DNA of 64,000 bases from Mimachlamys varia (GCA_947623455.1 OX392527.1:6506001-6570000); one strand, 5' to 3'. Shown: positions 37,001 through 48,055, counted from the stretch's first letter. Notes: generated by a model not told the origin, from the sequence alone. Translations and numbers: made by a program.

Positions 37001-40000
37001 ATTATTAAAGTGCTAGCAAGGTATGAAATTTGTTTATTAGATTTGATCTTTATTTATGCATTAATGAAAATTTACTCTAATTTGACTTTTAACAGATCAA
37101 GAAGCACAAACTCTCCTACTTCAAGAACGTGTGGAACATCTTGGACATACTGGTGATCCTGATAGCCATTCTGTGTGTGGCATTTGATGTGTATCGGACA
37201 GTGGAAGTGGACAATAAATTGAGTGTTCTGCTGGATAATCCAGACAAATATGCTGACTTTGAGTTCCTCAGCTATTGGCAGACAAGGTTTGACAATGCCA
37301 TTGCCATAGCAGTCTTCCTGGCCTGGATCAAGGTTTGTTGAAAGTTTCTAAAGGCTGTCCTTTTAACACTCAAACAACAGCAAATTAACAGTGGAATAAA
37401 CATACAAAATTGTAATTCAACAATTTCAGCAAAAGTAAATACATGTATATAATACATATGAAATTGGTTGTTTTTTCCCAAACCGAGAGCAAACTGGGAG
37501 TTCACTATTTATTGGACTTTGAAAAAGTTTTGATGTTATACAGAAAAGATAATAACACACCCTAATTTATAGACATATGGAACATTTTCAGGTTTTCAAC
37601 GTTTGGTTGTAGTATTTCTTTCACCCTACAAAATGAAAGAAGAGAAAAAGACACTGATCATGTTCTATTAAAATGAAACGTTGGAAGTCAAAGAGAAAAA
37701 CTGTAGAAGTATGTTTAGATATATATATATTGCTATATTGTAATGTCTTTAATTCAGATCTTCAAGTACATCAGTTTCAACAAGACAATGACCCAGCTGT
37801 CATCCACTCTCGGACGCTGTGCCAAGGACTTGGCTGGTTTTGCTGTCATGTTCTTCATCATCTTCTTGGCTTTCACACAGCTGGGTTATCTCCTCTTTGG
37901 TACACAGGTGAAGGATTTCAGCAATTTCCAGAACTCATTGTAAGTACACAAAAATCACATCAGCCGATTTGAACTGGTTAAGTTATGACAGTTTGAGAGA
38001 AAAAATTTCAGAATTATAAAACAAATCTGTTTACAACTTAATATCAGCATTTGAACGAATTAAAATATTCTATACTCGAAAAGTCATTTAACGAAAACAA
38101 AGAAATGAAGTTGTAAGGTTAAGAATCCATGGTAAAACATTTAAAGATTGAAAAATCCACTGCAAAAATATTTTGAAGGAAGAAATTCCATTGTAAAAAC
38201 ATTTAATATATGAAATGTATTCCTGCAGACAACAGTCAAATTTCATTAAATGCAGCCTATACCAGGTATGCATGAAAATGAATTTACAATCTTAACACTT
38301 TCAGCTTCACGCTGTTCCGTATCATCCTTGGAGATTTCGATTTCCATCAACTGGAAGCAGCCAATCGTATCCTGGGTCCGATCTTCTTCATGCTGTTTGT
38401 GTTCTTCGTATTCTTCGTGCTGATCAACATGTTCTTGGCCATTATCAATGACACCTATTCTGAGGTGAAGGGTGACATGGCAAACCAGAAGAATGAGTTT
38501 GAGATGGGAGACTACTTCAAGAGGGTCAGTTTTTACTATAATTGTATTGTATCATTTCATTGTCAAATTCAAAGAACACCTCATTCATCTATGATGGACT
38601 GTAACTAAAAGTACAATGTGATTAATGTTGTTCACTAAGAAAAGTACTTACCTAATTAATCTAATATATGGTGGTTGTTGCTACAGTGAAATTCTAACCT
38701 TGGAATGAAGATTACCTTGTAAGATTATCTGATAAAATGACGTAATTTCTTAATGTTTGTAAGATTATCTAATAAAATACTAATTTCTTAATGCTTGCTA
38801 TAGGGTTACATGAAGATGGTTGAAAAAATGAACTTCAAGCGTGACAAGATCGTTGACATCCAGGAAGCTCTGAAAACTGCTGACATCAACCAGGATCAGA
38901 GACTGGAATTTGAGGAATGGCGTACTGATCTGAAAACGTGAGCTTTACATGTTTTACATTCTAAGCAGTTCTACTTACATACATATGTTGCAAGGTCTTA
39001 TGAAACATGTCTAGAGTAATCCCCTGTTATTCAGCCACCTTTTGTCTTGTGCCATGTTTGAGATTTTGTCAATGTCATATCATCATCATTGTTTCCAACC
39101 CAATTCACAAAGTTATTGTTATCTACCACAAACATTTGTGACATGTTAAATTATCGTCCATTCAGTTATATTGTTGTATGAAATATTTTTTCTATCCCTT
39201 GCACCATTTCCAAAAAAATAGAATGATTGAAAATGTCAATACAGATATTTGGTTTGTAGGTTGTCATAAGTATTTTTCATTAGATTTTCAATAATTGCTA
39301 CTCTCTCTTTCTAGTCGTGGGTATGCTGATAGTGAGATTGAGGCACTCTTTGCCAAATATGATCTTGATGGTGACCGTGTCTTGGATTCGGATGAACAGA
39401 AAAATTTGACAAATGATCTTGTTGCTCAGAAGGTAGGTCATTTTGATTGTAAAATTTTAGGAAAGAAAAGGTCATATACTTTAATTTCTTTATTGTTGAT
39501 AAAGGCTAGTGGCGTTAGTGATGTTCAGGTTATGCTGGTGTTGTTATGGACACTACTATTATCGAACATATTCTGTAACGGTGTCCATGTTAGTAGAAGT
39601 GTCCTTTTTGTGGTATATTAAAGTTCACAAGGCCTCAAGTGGCATTGTTACACGTTATTCATCACATTTCTGAAAGCTCATACGCAATGTAAATTCATAA
39701 ATGATGATATATGTAATGTGTATGTGGCTTTATTTTTATCACAGAGTGCTATAAATAAAGAAATTGACAATTTGGAGAAGTCAGGACACAGACCGAGTAG
39801 TACAAATGATATCAGTGTAGAGGACTCGGATGATGATGAATCTGGAACCAAATCTTCACGCTCTGGACGGGCATCAAGTGGCGTTTCATACGAAGAATTT
39901 ACAGTTCTCTCTCGGAGGGTAGATAGAATGGAACACTCCATAGGCAGCATAGTTTCAAAAATAGACGCTGTATTGGTGAAATTAGAAGCCATGGAAAAGG

Positions 40001-43000
40001 CTAAATTAAAAAGAAGGGAAACAATGGGAAAAATACTTGACAGTATAACAGAGGTAGGTGTCACATGATTTTTTTTTTTTTTTTTCGCATTTTTTAACAT
40101 CCATGGAAGACCTGGCAGACTTTGATTAATATATGTTTATCTTCATCTTTTTAATGATTTCACACGTTCAGTAAGAGATAATTGTCTATATTAATATCTA
40201 CTTGTCACTATGAATTCACAAGTTCTAATATTGATGCATTTTACAACACTAAATAATTTGCAATATCAAATAACTTATCATACTTGATTTGCAGTGGTTA
40301 ACTTTATCCAACTCCTATCTAATTCGTTTTATTGTTTTTGAAATAATGGATGATCACTATGGCGTCAGTTGCAGTTTTCATTTTTTCTGAATAATTTTTT
40401 TCTGAAATGATGTATAGTAGTATAGACTGTACTCTGAGTTGTAAAATGTGCCTGAAAACTGCAACAGACGCATGTTTACTGGATTGAATCACTTTGATTG
40501 GTCAGATTGGATGACATGTTCTATTGAACTTTTAGCCAGTCCAAGATAACATTTCACTTTCCTTGCAACTTTTCACAATAATAAATGGTTGATCACGCAC
40601 TTTGTTTCTTCAAGTCTGATGGTAATAGTGATGAAATGAAAAGAGAACAGATGGAAAAATTAGTTCGTGAAGAATTAGAAAGATGGGATTCAGAAACTTC
40701 ATTTAGCCCTAGTGGCCGAGGGGCTTCACCTGGTAGTGGCAACAGTTCTCGTGGGGGCAGGACACGAACCCGACCAAATTCAGCCAATCCTGCGGTAAGT
40801 TTATTTAAATGACATGATCAGGTTTTGTTATCGGACTCGAGCTCCTTCCCTGTTACATCTTATGAGGTTGAATGGCCAGGATATTTTTTTCAGATTCCAG
40901 CATATCAAGTTTACAAGCATAACAATATGCATTATTATAGCAGGGGGAATCAAACAGTGTGATCTTGTTACATATATTATTCATATCAGACCAAATTAGG
41001 CATTACTTACTCAGATTGAAGAATATCAAATTTTTAGACTTGGTATAAGCACATATCCATAAACTTACAGGGTTCATGTTAGATTTTAAGCGCAGAGGGG
41101 ACAAAGGCCTTGGTGTGGTGTCCGTCATTAACTTTTCTTTAAAAGATTACAAAAGAAACTGGTCCATGGAGAGCTACTGGTCCAACACACATCTTCCTGG
41201 CCATCTCTTAACAACTTAATGATAAGGTTACTAGCAATACCATAAGTATGTTTATTTTTGTTGAAAAGCTCTCCTAGAAAGGCCTATTCTCAGGTATTTC
41301 TTGTGCTTTTCATTGATGTATACTAATATTATAATTTTATTTCTTGCTGTGTCTTCCTCATTGGTAATGTTTGTTTAGTAGGGTTTATTTAGGTTAATGT
41401 TCATTTAGTAGGGTTTATTTAGGATAACCCTATTATATGGTAATACTTCAGTGTGACAAACCTTTGCATTATTTCATTGTTTTATCATATGGCATTTAAG
41501 ATGAAAGGCTTAAAGTTCCACTCACTTAGAGATTGCTCCTATCACATGCTTTCAAATGTAGATTTATGTAGGACAGTCTTTAATATAGACTCCTGTACGA
41601 TAATTTCTCAGTCTTTCATGTGATATTTTCTTTTTTTTTTAATCTTAAATGAGCAAATCCTATTGTTTCAATTCAAAATGAAAATAGTCTCTCATATGAT
41701 ATGCATGCCCATTAACCCTCCCTCATTATGAGGGAGACTCCCTCATTTTGACCAAAATTTACCAAACTCCCTCAAAATCTCCCTCATTTAAATCCAAATT
41801 CACACAAACTCAAAATCTTCATCCAGTGGTCAAATGATCTAGTTACTGCAGGGTATGTGTAATGACCATAACAGATGTGTCTGGATCAAATGATATCCTT
41901 AAGTTACTGCAGGGTACGTGTAATGACCATAACAGATGTGTCTGGATCAAATGATATACTTAAGTTACTGCAGGGTATGTGTAATGACCATAACAGGTGT
42001 GTCTGGATCAAATGATATACTTAAGTTACTGCAGGGTACGTGTAATGACAATAACAGATGTGTCTGGATCAAATGATATCCTTAAGTTACTGCAGGGTAT
42101 GTGTAATGACCATAACAGGTGTGTCTGGATCAAATGATATACTTAAGTTACTGCAGGGTACGTGTAATGACAATAACAGATGTGTCTGGATCAAATGATA
42201 TCCTTAAGTTACTGCAGGGTATGTGTAATGACAATAACAGATGTGTATGGATCAAATGATATCCTTAAGTTACTGCAGGGTATGTGTAATGACAATAACA
42301 GATGTGTCTGGATCAAATGATATACTTAAGTTACTGCAGGGTACGTGTAATGACAATAACAGATGTGTCTGGATCAAATGATATCCTTAAGTTACTGCAG
42401 GGTATGTGTAATGACAATAACAGATGTGTCTGGATCAAATGATATCCTTAAGTTACTGCAGGGTACGTGTAATGACAATAACAGATGTGTCTGGATCAAA
42501 TGATATCCTTAAGTTACTGCAGGGTACGTGTAATGACAATAACAGATGTGTCTGGATCAAATGATATCCTTAAGTTACTGCAGGGTACGTGTAATGACAA
42601 TAACAGATGTGTCTGGATCAAATGATATCCTTAAGTTACTGCAGGGTATGTGTAATGGCCATAACAGATGTGTCTGGATCAAATGATATACTTAAGTTAC
42701 TGCAGGGTATGTGTAATGACAATAACAGATGTGTCTGGATCAAATGATATCCTTAAGTTACTGCAGGGTATGTGTAATGACAATAACAGATGTGTCTGGA
42801 TCAAATGATATACTTAAGTTACTGCAGGGTATGTGTAATGACAATAACAGATGTGTCTGGATCAAATGATATCCTTAAGTTACTGCAGGGTATGTGTAAT
42901 GACAATAACAGATGTGTCTGGATCAAATGATATCCTTAAGTTACTGCAGGGTATGTGTAATGGCCATAACAGATGTGTCTGGATCAAATGATATACTTAA

Positions 43001-46000
43001 GTTACTGCAGGGTATGTGTAATGACCATAACAGATGTGTCTGGATCAAATGATATCCTTAAGTTACTGCAGGGTGTGTGTAATGACCATAACAGATGTGT
43101 CTGGATCAATTGAATACTTTCTGAAGTTATTTTGATACATTAAATGGGAAAGACAAATTGAGAAATGCAGTTTCAGACACATTTTATGCAATTCTCCCTC
43201 AATGGAAATGTGGAATAAGGGAGATCTCCCTCATTGGAGGTTTCAGAGGTTAACACCTATGGATGTGATATTTTCTCACTTAAAATTTCACATGAGTAAA
43301 TCCTTGTTTAAATTCAAAATGATAATTGAATTCAGAACAATCAGAATGATAATGGAAATATTGTAGTTACCGTACATAGATAGTTTTCAGGTATATGAAG
43401 AGACATGTGAAACAACTGTATGTATAAAGTTCCTTTTAGAAGTGGAAGGCACATATTGATAAGAAATATACTGGTAGATTACCAAGGGTTAAAGGCACAT
43501 ATTTATACATAATATACCGGTGGAATACCTAGAGTAGGAGGCACATATTTATACATGATATACCGGTGGAATACCTAGAGTAGGAGGCACATATTTATAC
43601 ATGATATACCGGTGGAATACCTAGAGTAGGAGGCACATATTTATACATGATATACCGGTGGAATACCTAGAGTAGGAGGCACATATTTATACATAATATA
43701 CCAGTGGAATACCTAGAGTAGGAGGCACATATTTATACATAATATACTGGTGGAATACCTAGAGTAGGAGGCACATATTTATACATGATATACCGGTGGA
43801 ATACCTAGAGTAGGAGGCACATATTTATACATAATATACCGGTGGAATACCTAGAGTAGGAGGCACATATTTATACATAATTATATACCGGTGGAATACC
43901 TAGAGTAGGAGGCACATATTTATACATAATTATATACCGGTGGAATACCTAGAGTAGGAGGCACATATTTATACATAATATACCGGTGGAATACCCAGAG
44001 TAGGAGGCACATAAGTAAGAAATATACTGTTAGAACACCTTTTGTTAAAGGAAAAAGGAATAGACTGTTAGTACATTTCCCTTGAACATTCCCACTGTAT
44101 ACATAGTGAGTCGTACCCTCCCATTTAGGCCATAAAAGTATGCCTTATTCCCTTGTAGCTTTGAGAGTTTTGACATGCTTTAGAACTGTTCTTTTATACT
44201 ATATAAATATTTCAGTGAATCATCTGTAATGAACATTACTCAATGAATTGTCATCTCACTATGCTTTTGTCATCCTCTTTTAGTCCTCTGAAGTCTAACG
44301 GTAAATACAAGTATTAGTGCTTTATATTTTGTGGTGTTTTTATTTTTTTACTCTTATCGAGCGTCATTTATTTGTGGTGTTTATAATGGGGTGACTGACA
44401 ATGTGCTTAAAATAAATGAAATAACTGAATTTTCTAATTATGAAATTCCAGAATGATTCTGTTCCACGAAGCACGGTGAAGTTTTAAAATGGTATCAGTA
44501 TCAGCAGCTGATAAAAATACTAATGACCAAGTGGTTGAGAAAAGTTTGAAGCTAGAGAAAAGTATGGGTTTAGTTCACTATTGAAAGCTTCACTTTTCCA
44601 AAGTTGTTTTTTACGTAAAATGACTTCACCAGCTTTTTATTTGAGATTTGTTCTCCCTGAGTATGTGTAGATTTAGTAATGTTTTATTTCCTCAATCCCC
44701 AATGTTCGTATGAACAATTACTGTTTGTCTTTCACATAAAATTATGCATTATTTGTCTGCACCTGGTTTTATGTTTTAAAGAAAAAGATTTATTTGTCAG
44801 TAACAATGAATAAACAGGTATCAAACAAGAGTGTAGGTTAGCTTTAACTATGCTAATCTGATTTAGGTTTTATGTGCATTAAACTCTTGTGGTGGATTTG
44901 ATTTACCAGAAATCTGTTTATTAGTGTGTTTTGAAATTTGCTGATTTGAAAAAGATGGCTTTAGCTGTTTTTAGCTCATCATCATCAGATGGTGGGCTTT
45001 TCAAATCACCATGCATCCGTGGTTCGTCCTTAAACAATTCTTGCTATTGCTAAGAAACACTGGATTGATCATTCTCGAATTTCCGATTTCAGTTCCCCTT
45101 GGTCACTTGGTCCATTTTCAGGCAGATCTCATAAACAATATGGCCAAATAGTTTGTTATTGCTATTTCTACTAGATGGATCATTCTCAAATGTCATAATA
45201 ATATTATGTAGCTTCCCCTTGTTCCATATTTGTACATGGTGTATTTTTCGGATAAATATAATTAACAATATGGCTGACAGGTGGCCATCTTGGATTTGAC
45301 AGAAAGAGTTTTTATTATCACTATTTCTTGACATGTACTTAGTACTTAGTTGTTCATAGTGTATTTTCGTATGTCTTCAAGAAATAAAATGGCCTACAGG
45401 TGGCCATCTTGTATGATGACAGTGGTTAGTTCTTGACGAGTATTACAGGATGGATCATTGTCATATTTTACATGTAGGTTCCCTAATATTGTATTGTCCC
45501 ATTCAGACGGAAAAACAAAATGGCTGATAGTTGACCATCTTGAATTTTGACTGAAAGATTATGGCTATTTCTTGAGACACACACAATGGATTTTTTCTGA
45601 ATTTCATGTTTAGGTTCCACTTGGTTCCTAGCTGTCTTTTGATTTTGTGACTGGTCAGAAAAACAAAGGTTGACCACCAGCCATTTTAGATTTTGACTAT
45701 TGAAGTTTTTTATATTGTTATCATAATTTCTCTTAAGAAATACTGGATGGATCTTTTTCAAATTTCATATATATGTGCCTCTTGGTCCTGAGATTAGTTG
45801 ACAGGTAACCATTTTATTTGACAGGTAAAGACTGTTATTCAAATTTCACATAATAGTGATTTAATACAGCTTAGAGGAAAGAATAGAAAAAAAGGGAAAA
45901 GATAAGTTTTTAGTAGAAATAAAAATCATCAATGTTGGTTGTCAGGACTCCTCCTTGATCTCTGGTTATAGATTGTGTGAACAGTGATAATAACTACCTG

Positions 46001-46645
46001 CTGGTCATAAAGCTTATTTTTGTGTATTTTTTGGTATTTGTGATTACTGTGTTTGTGAAAATATTTATGTATTAAATGTAAAAGGGACACTGACATTTTT
46101 AGTCCATTATCATCAGATGGTGGGCAGTTCTAATCACCCAGCATCCATGGTCTGTCATCCATCCATTTATGGTTAATTAAGATCCACAACTCCCAAAATG
46201 AAGCAATGTTAACAAATAATGAACCAAAATGTGTCTTTATTTGGGGTTTTTTTTTTTTCAAAAGTAATATTTTGAAGATCTCTTTTGGGGATTGATATAT
46301 TTTAAGAAATAAGTTGGAAGTTTAAAAATTGAATAACTGTACATGTAATGTCTTAATTATACAGCTACATATCTCAATAAAAAACAAGACTTTTCGAAGT
46401 TTTAGGTAAATAATGATTATACATGTAGTGTCTTATTTATATAACATCATACATAAGTTTAAAAACAACATGTCTTTTTTAACCTTTAAAATTGATTCAT
46501 CATTTAATATTACAATATACATATGGTACATAATTATACGGAATAATAATTCTTTGTACCAATTCCAAATGGATTATCTCTCACTTGTCTCTCCTTCATT
46601 TTGTAGGATTTCATATATGACAGAGGATACCAAAGTAACGTCTAA
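30788..46645 (+). CDS. PKD2: Polycystin-2 (TRPP2) cation channel, 13 exons plus proposed terminal exon
   Basis: The exons join in phase to give about 849 residues. This is the six-transmembrane TRP-family Ca2+-permeable cation channel that acts in primary cilia and ER membranes, often with polycystin-1. Visible features: S1 near 104-120; a large extracellular polycystin (TOP) domain to about 340 with paired cysteines 211 and 224; S2 354-372; S3 391-410; S4 445-462; S5 481-504; pore helix and filter L525-G526-D527; S6 543-564; EF-hand loops 617-628 and 651-662; an acidic serine-rich linker near 700-707; and a coiled coil about 723-777. The LGD filter and the hallmark YNANINLFC and VEFPATGG segments leave little doubt. 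No frameshift or stop interrupts it. The ATG at 30788 is the first in the open frame. The frame is open upstream to 30671 without an ATG, so an additional 5' exon is possible. Confidence 0.95.
33252..33619. mobile_element. TIR element of 358 bp with 5-bp flanking repeat
   Basis: The left end CAGGGCTTTATC at 33257 and the right end GATAAAGCCTTG ending at 33614 form a 12-bp inverted repeat with one mismatch. TATCT lies directly outside both ends (33252-33256 and 33615-33619). No coding capacity is present. The CAGGG terminus recalls hAT elements, but these make 8-bp duplications, so the superfamily is unresolved. It lies inside PKD2 intron 1. Confidence 0.5.
33761..33830 (+). repeat. tRNA-like (SINE head) remnant with pol III box motifs
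   Basis: The sequence contains TGGCTGAGTG, resembling an A box, and GGTTCTGGGTTCGACTCC, containing a good B box (GGTTCGACTCC). The spacing is roughly tRNA-like, ending in AGCAAAAGCATTGAG and an A-rich run. A proper cloverleaf with a 7-base anticodon loop and acceptor pairing cannot be drawn, so this is more likely a decayed tRNA-derived SINE or tRNA pseudogene than a working tRNA. Confidence 0.4.
34066..34179 (+). CDS. PKD2: PKD2 coding exon 2 (pre-S1 and S1)
   Basis: The acceptor is TTGTTGTACAG and the donor is TTG/GTATGT. It encodes [20 protein letters not shown], then [16 protein letters not shown], which is the first membrane helix. It corresponds to the LWGTRLMEE region of vertebrate PKD2. 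Confidence 0.95.
34975..35102 (+). CDS. PKD2: PKD2 coding exon 3 (end of S1, start of TOP domain)
   Basis: The acceptor is TTGTTGTACAG and the donor is AAG/GTAAGG. It encodes [20 protein letters not shown] and ends NVDDFWK. It opens the extracellular polycystin domain. Confidence 0.95.
35141..35506. mobile_element. TTAA-type inverted-repeat element, copy 3, 5' end eroded
   Basis: The same interior as the copies at 28390 and 29336 (for example AACCATGCAAAAATAAGCCT and CAGGTGGGGCCCACTT). The right TIR is intact (ACGTATATTGGGCCT then TTAA at 35503-35506). The left TIR is diverged or lost just downstream of the exon 3 donor. It sits within PKD2 intron 3 in the same orientation as the other two. 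Confidence 0.8.
35635..35897 (+). CDS. PKD2: PKD2 coding exon 4 (TOP domain)
   Basis: The acceptor is TGTATTTACAG and the donor is AGC/GTTAGT, a weaker but GT-compliant site. It includes [15 protein letters not shown], with a potential N-glycosylation site at N179, and [15 protein letters not shown]. Cysteines 211 and 224 have the 13-residue spacing of the human TOP-domain disulfide. Confidence 0.95.
36046..36273 (+). CDS. PKD2: PKD2 coding exon 5 (TOP domain core)
   Basis: The acceptor is TTTGTCCAG and the donor is CAG/GTAATT. It encodes [14 protein letters not shown] and [20 protein letters not shown], the most conserved stretch of the polycystin domain. A second potential N-glycosylation site lies at N281. 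Confidence 0.96.
36467..36629 (+). CDS. PKD2: PKD2 coding exon 6 (end of TOP domain, S2)
   Basis: The acceptor is GTTTAACAG and the donor is GAG/GTATGT. It encodes [17 protein letters not shown], then the S2 helix around [19 protein letters not shown]. Confidence 0.96.
36950..37008 (+). repeat. SINE 3'-tail-like fragment
   Basis: The sequence GAGCGCTATATAAATGTTGT followed by ATTATTATTATTAAA resembles the 3' tails of SINE families found in many metazoans. It lies in PKD2 intron 6. No head with pol III boxes could be assigned next to it. Confidence 0.4.
37096..37332 (+). CDS. PKD2: PKD2 coding exon 7 (S3 and most of S4)
   Basis: The acceptor is CTTTTAACAG and the donor is AAG/GTTTGT. It encodes [20 protein letters not shown] (S3), a short S3-S4 loop, and [15 protein letters not shown] (S4). 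The acidic D394 after the WNILD start is typical of polycystins. Confidence 0.96.
37758..37939 (+). CDS. PKD2: PKD2 coding exon 8 (S4-S5 linker and S5)
   Basis: The acceptor is TTTAATTCAG and the donor is ATT/GTAAGT. It encodes [20 protein letters not shown], then the S5 helix [20 protein letters not shown] and the FGTQV turret start. Confidence 0.96.
38305..38524 (+). CDS. PKD2: PKD2 coding exon 9 (pore, selectivity filter, S6)
   Basis: The acceptor is ACACTTTCAG and the donor is AGG/GTCAGT. It encodes the pore helix and filter [13 protein letters not shown] with L525-G526-D527, matching the LGD filter of human PKD2. S6 follows ([20 protein letters not shown]) and then [10 protein letters not shown]. 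Confidence 0.97.
38804..38937 (+). CDS. PKD2: PKD2 coding exon 10 (first EF-hand)
   Basis: The acceptor is TTGCTATAG and the donor is AAC/GTGAGC. Loop residues 617-628 read [12 protein letters not shown], with D617, N619, D621 and E628 in Ca2+-coordinating positions. In vertebrate PKD2 this first EF loop has lost its ligands, so the site here looks ancestral. Confidence 0.94.
39315..39432 (+). CDS. PKD2: PKD2 coding exon 11 (second EF-hand)
   Basis: The acceptor is CTCTTTCTAG and the donor is AAG/GTAGGT. Loop 651-662 is [12 protein letters not shown], a canonical EF-hand corresponding to the single functional site of human PKD2. Confidence 0.95.
39745..40053 (+). CDS. PKD2: PKD2 coding exon 12 (acidic linker and coiled coil)
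   Basis: The acceptor is TTTATCACAG and the donor is GAG/GTAGGT. The acidic cluster VEDSDDDES resembles the casein-kinase-2 site around Ser812 of human PKD2. The coiled coil that follows ([20 protein letters not shown] then [20 protein letters not shown]) is the C-terminal trimerisation and polycystin-1-binding region in vertebrates. Confidence 0.96.
40615..40794 (+). CDS. PKD2: PKD2 coding exon 13 (C-terminal tail)
   Basis: The acceptor is TTTCTTCAAG and the donor is GCG/GTAAGT. It encodes [20 protein letters not shown], which is highly conserved with vertebrate PKD2, then a Gly/Ser/Arg-rich tail ending [12 protein letters not shown]. The reading frame continues through the donor for only four codons beyond it before a stop. 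Confidence 0.94.
41829..43115. repeat. 61-bp minisatellite, about 21 units
   Basis: The unit is TGTCTGGATCAAATGATATC then CTTAAGTTACTGCAGGGTAT then GTGTAATGACAATAACAGATG. Units differ by a handful of recurring two-state positions (CCTTAAG or ACTTAAG, GTATG or GTACG, GACCA or GACAA). The array is very homogeneous, which suggests recent expansion or homogenisation inside the intron. It is flanked on each side by CTCCCTCA-rich sequence (41713-41790 and 43195-43240). Confidence 0.96.
43448..44012. repeat. 46-bp minisatellite, about 12 units
   Basis: The unit is GGCACATATTTATACATAAT then ATACCGGTGGAATACCTAGAGTAGGA. Variants carry ATGATA for ATAATA, and two units carry a 3-base TAT insertion (49 bp). 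Each unit contains ACCGGT. Similarity decays at both ends. Confidence 0.95.
44960..45850. repeat. Dispersed element with 4-5 diverged internal repeats of about 140-160 bp
   Basis: Recurring motifs are GGATGGATCATT(C/G)TCA, GTTCCCCTTGGTC, ACAAAATGGCTGACAGGTGG, CCATCTTGGATTTTGAC and TTATTGCTATTTCTTGA, in the same order several times. The left edge TTAGCTCATCATCATCAGAT followed by GGTGGGC is matched by TTAGTCCATTATCATCAGAT at about 46100, a second fragment. This looks like a non-autonomous transposable element with an internal tandem core, of the kind I associate with bivalve genomes, though I could not search for matches. Confidence 0.6.
46098..46185. repeat. Second fragment of the ATCATCAGATGGTGGGC element
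   Basis: Aligned with 44965-45030, both contain ATCATCAGATGGTGGGC, TCAAATCACC or CTAATCACCC, and GCATCCATGG. It lies just upstream of the proposed terminal PKD2 exon. Confidence 0.5.
46607..46645 (+). CDS. PKD2: Proposed PKD2 terminal coding exon
   Basis: A strong polypyrimidine acceptor (CTCTCCTTCATTTTGTAG) precedes 12 codons, [12 protein letters not shown], then TAA. The phase agrees with the exon 13 donor. The ending SNV recalls the SNVHV tail of vertebrate PKD2. Alternatives are short exons at 44284 and 44452 with weaker acceptors. The 1.4 kb after it is repeat-free, as expected of a 3' UTR. Confidence 0.5.
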   Translation, partial: DFIYDRGYQSNV

Positions 46646-48055
46646 ACAGAAAACTACAGAGGTCAACGCTGGAACACTTTTTAATCTCTATCATTCCTGC
46701 CTGGTGTTATGTTGATGTGAACTTGATGTACTTATTTAGCGATGTTTTATTGTTTTACTCACTACATTGGTTCAGAAGAGCAGCATCATGACCAGAAATT
46801 TACAGAAATACATCGCTGAAAAATAGGCAATGAAGGTAGATGTGATAAACGAACAATTTGGTCACGGACAGGAAGAGAACGGAATTGCATGGTGACCTTT
46901 ATCAGCTCGCGTATCTGCTATGAACACCAGGTTTTCGCTGGTGAATTGTACCCTTTCTGACATCCATAACCACATCCATGTTTAGATGTGTGACATCAGT
47001 ATCAATTATCTGAACGTTAACTTGAGGTCATTATGCATACACTGTTCTATATTTTACTGCTGATATTGAAAAGTCCGTCCATTTATTATGAATTTATTGT
47101 TGCAAACAGGAGTATTTATTATTTACTATTTATCAGTATTTTAATGCAAAACCATTTTGAATGTTAATACTAAACTGCTGATGGCCTAAAATTCATTAAG
47201 ATATGTTGTTAAGAAATATCTATGGTCTTACTGTGATGTAATTGTTTGGTGAAATCTGTACTTGGAGATAAACAGATAGTGTACAGTGGTGGAAATCTAG
47301 TGCTGATGGTACGATACAACATGTAGTGCTCAGGTGATCTTTATTTAATTTAAATCTGTGGAGAAGTTATCTTCAATCATGGCAATTATGCGATATTTGG
47401 GAAAGAATAAGGTATTTATTTCATCGATTCCCAGACTACCGTTGGCACCTACGCAGGAGAACCAGTTAGATTTGTTCAATTTGTTTTTCTTAGATTCTTT
47501 TATCTATATATGTTGATTTTATGTCTATCAAGAAATATTATAGAATATATATATTTGCTATAGAATCTCCCCTGCAAAATGGGACCATATTATATCATCA
47601 AATTGTTCTCGACTAACTTACATATTTTAGTGGTACAATTTACACTTGTTCCACATGTCTTTATCATTGTTTGATACAAAAATATATTTGAATAAGACTC
47701 CGTCCACCATGTTATTGGTTAATAACAACTGAAAGGTGTAGAGAACCTGATAGATTTAAAAAGGAACCTAAATTATTATGTTAAAGGTGATTTTTTTGGC
47801 CTGTTTACGATGGTCGTACCATTTTGTTGGAATGTCTATAGGCTCTGTCCAAGATTAGGAGCTTTTGTAAGTTGTCTAATCTACAATGTTGTATATTTGA
47901 TTCTAACATATTGTATCCCTGAGATTTGTGGGAAATGCAGTTGATAAGTGCTAGTTCTTTGTTGTCTCCCCTGTCCTTACTCTCTTGTCTATTTAGCAGG
48001 GTATTAATTTAGACCGCATGTTGTTTTAGAAATAAACATAACCTATCATATTATA
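46646..48055 (+). other. PKD2: Probable PKD2 3' UTR
   Basis: AT-rich, without tandem repeats or open frames. An AATAAA lies at 48031-48036 after the proposed stop and could be the polyadenylation signal. The extent is inferred, not demonstrated. Confidence 0.4.

Larger units (their letters stand above)
40795..46606 (+). other. PKD2: PKD2 last intron, 5.8 kb and repeat-rich
   Basis: It contains the 61-bp and 46-bp minisatellites and an internally repetitive dispersed element (44.97-45.85 kb). A small direct duplication of TTAGTAGGGTTTATTTAGG lies near 41377-41423. Two alternative acceptors followed by very short open frames occur at 44283 (SSEV then stop) and 44451 ([11 protein letters not shown] then stop). 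Confidence 0.7.

Noticed and set aside
44284..44487. Short acceptor-plus-stop candidates for the PKD2 last exon ([15 protein letters not shown])
   Set aside because: Kept only as alternatives. Their pyrimidine tracts are weaker than that at 46606, and the sequence after them soon enters a dispersed repeat and not a clean 3' UTR.
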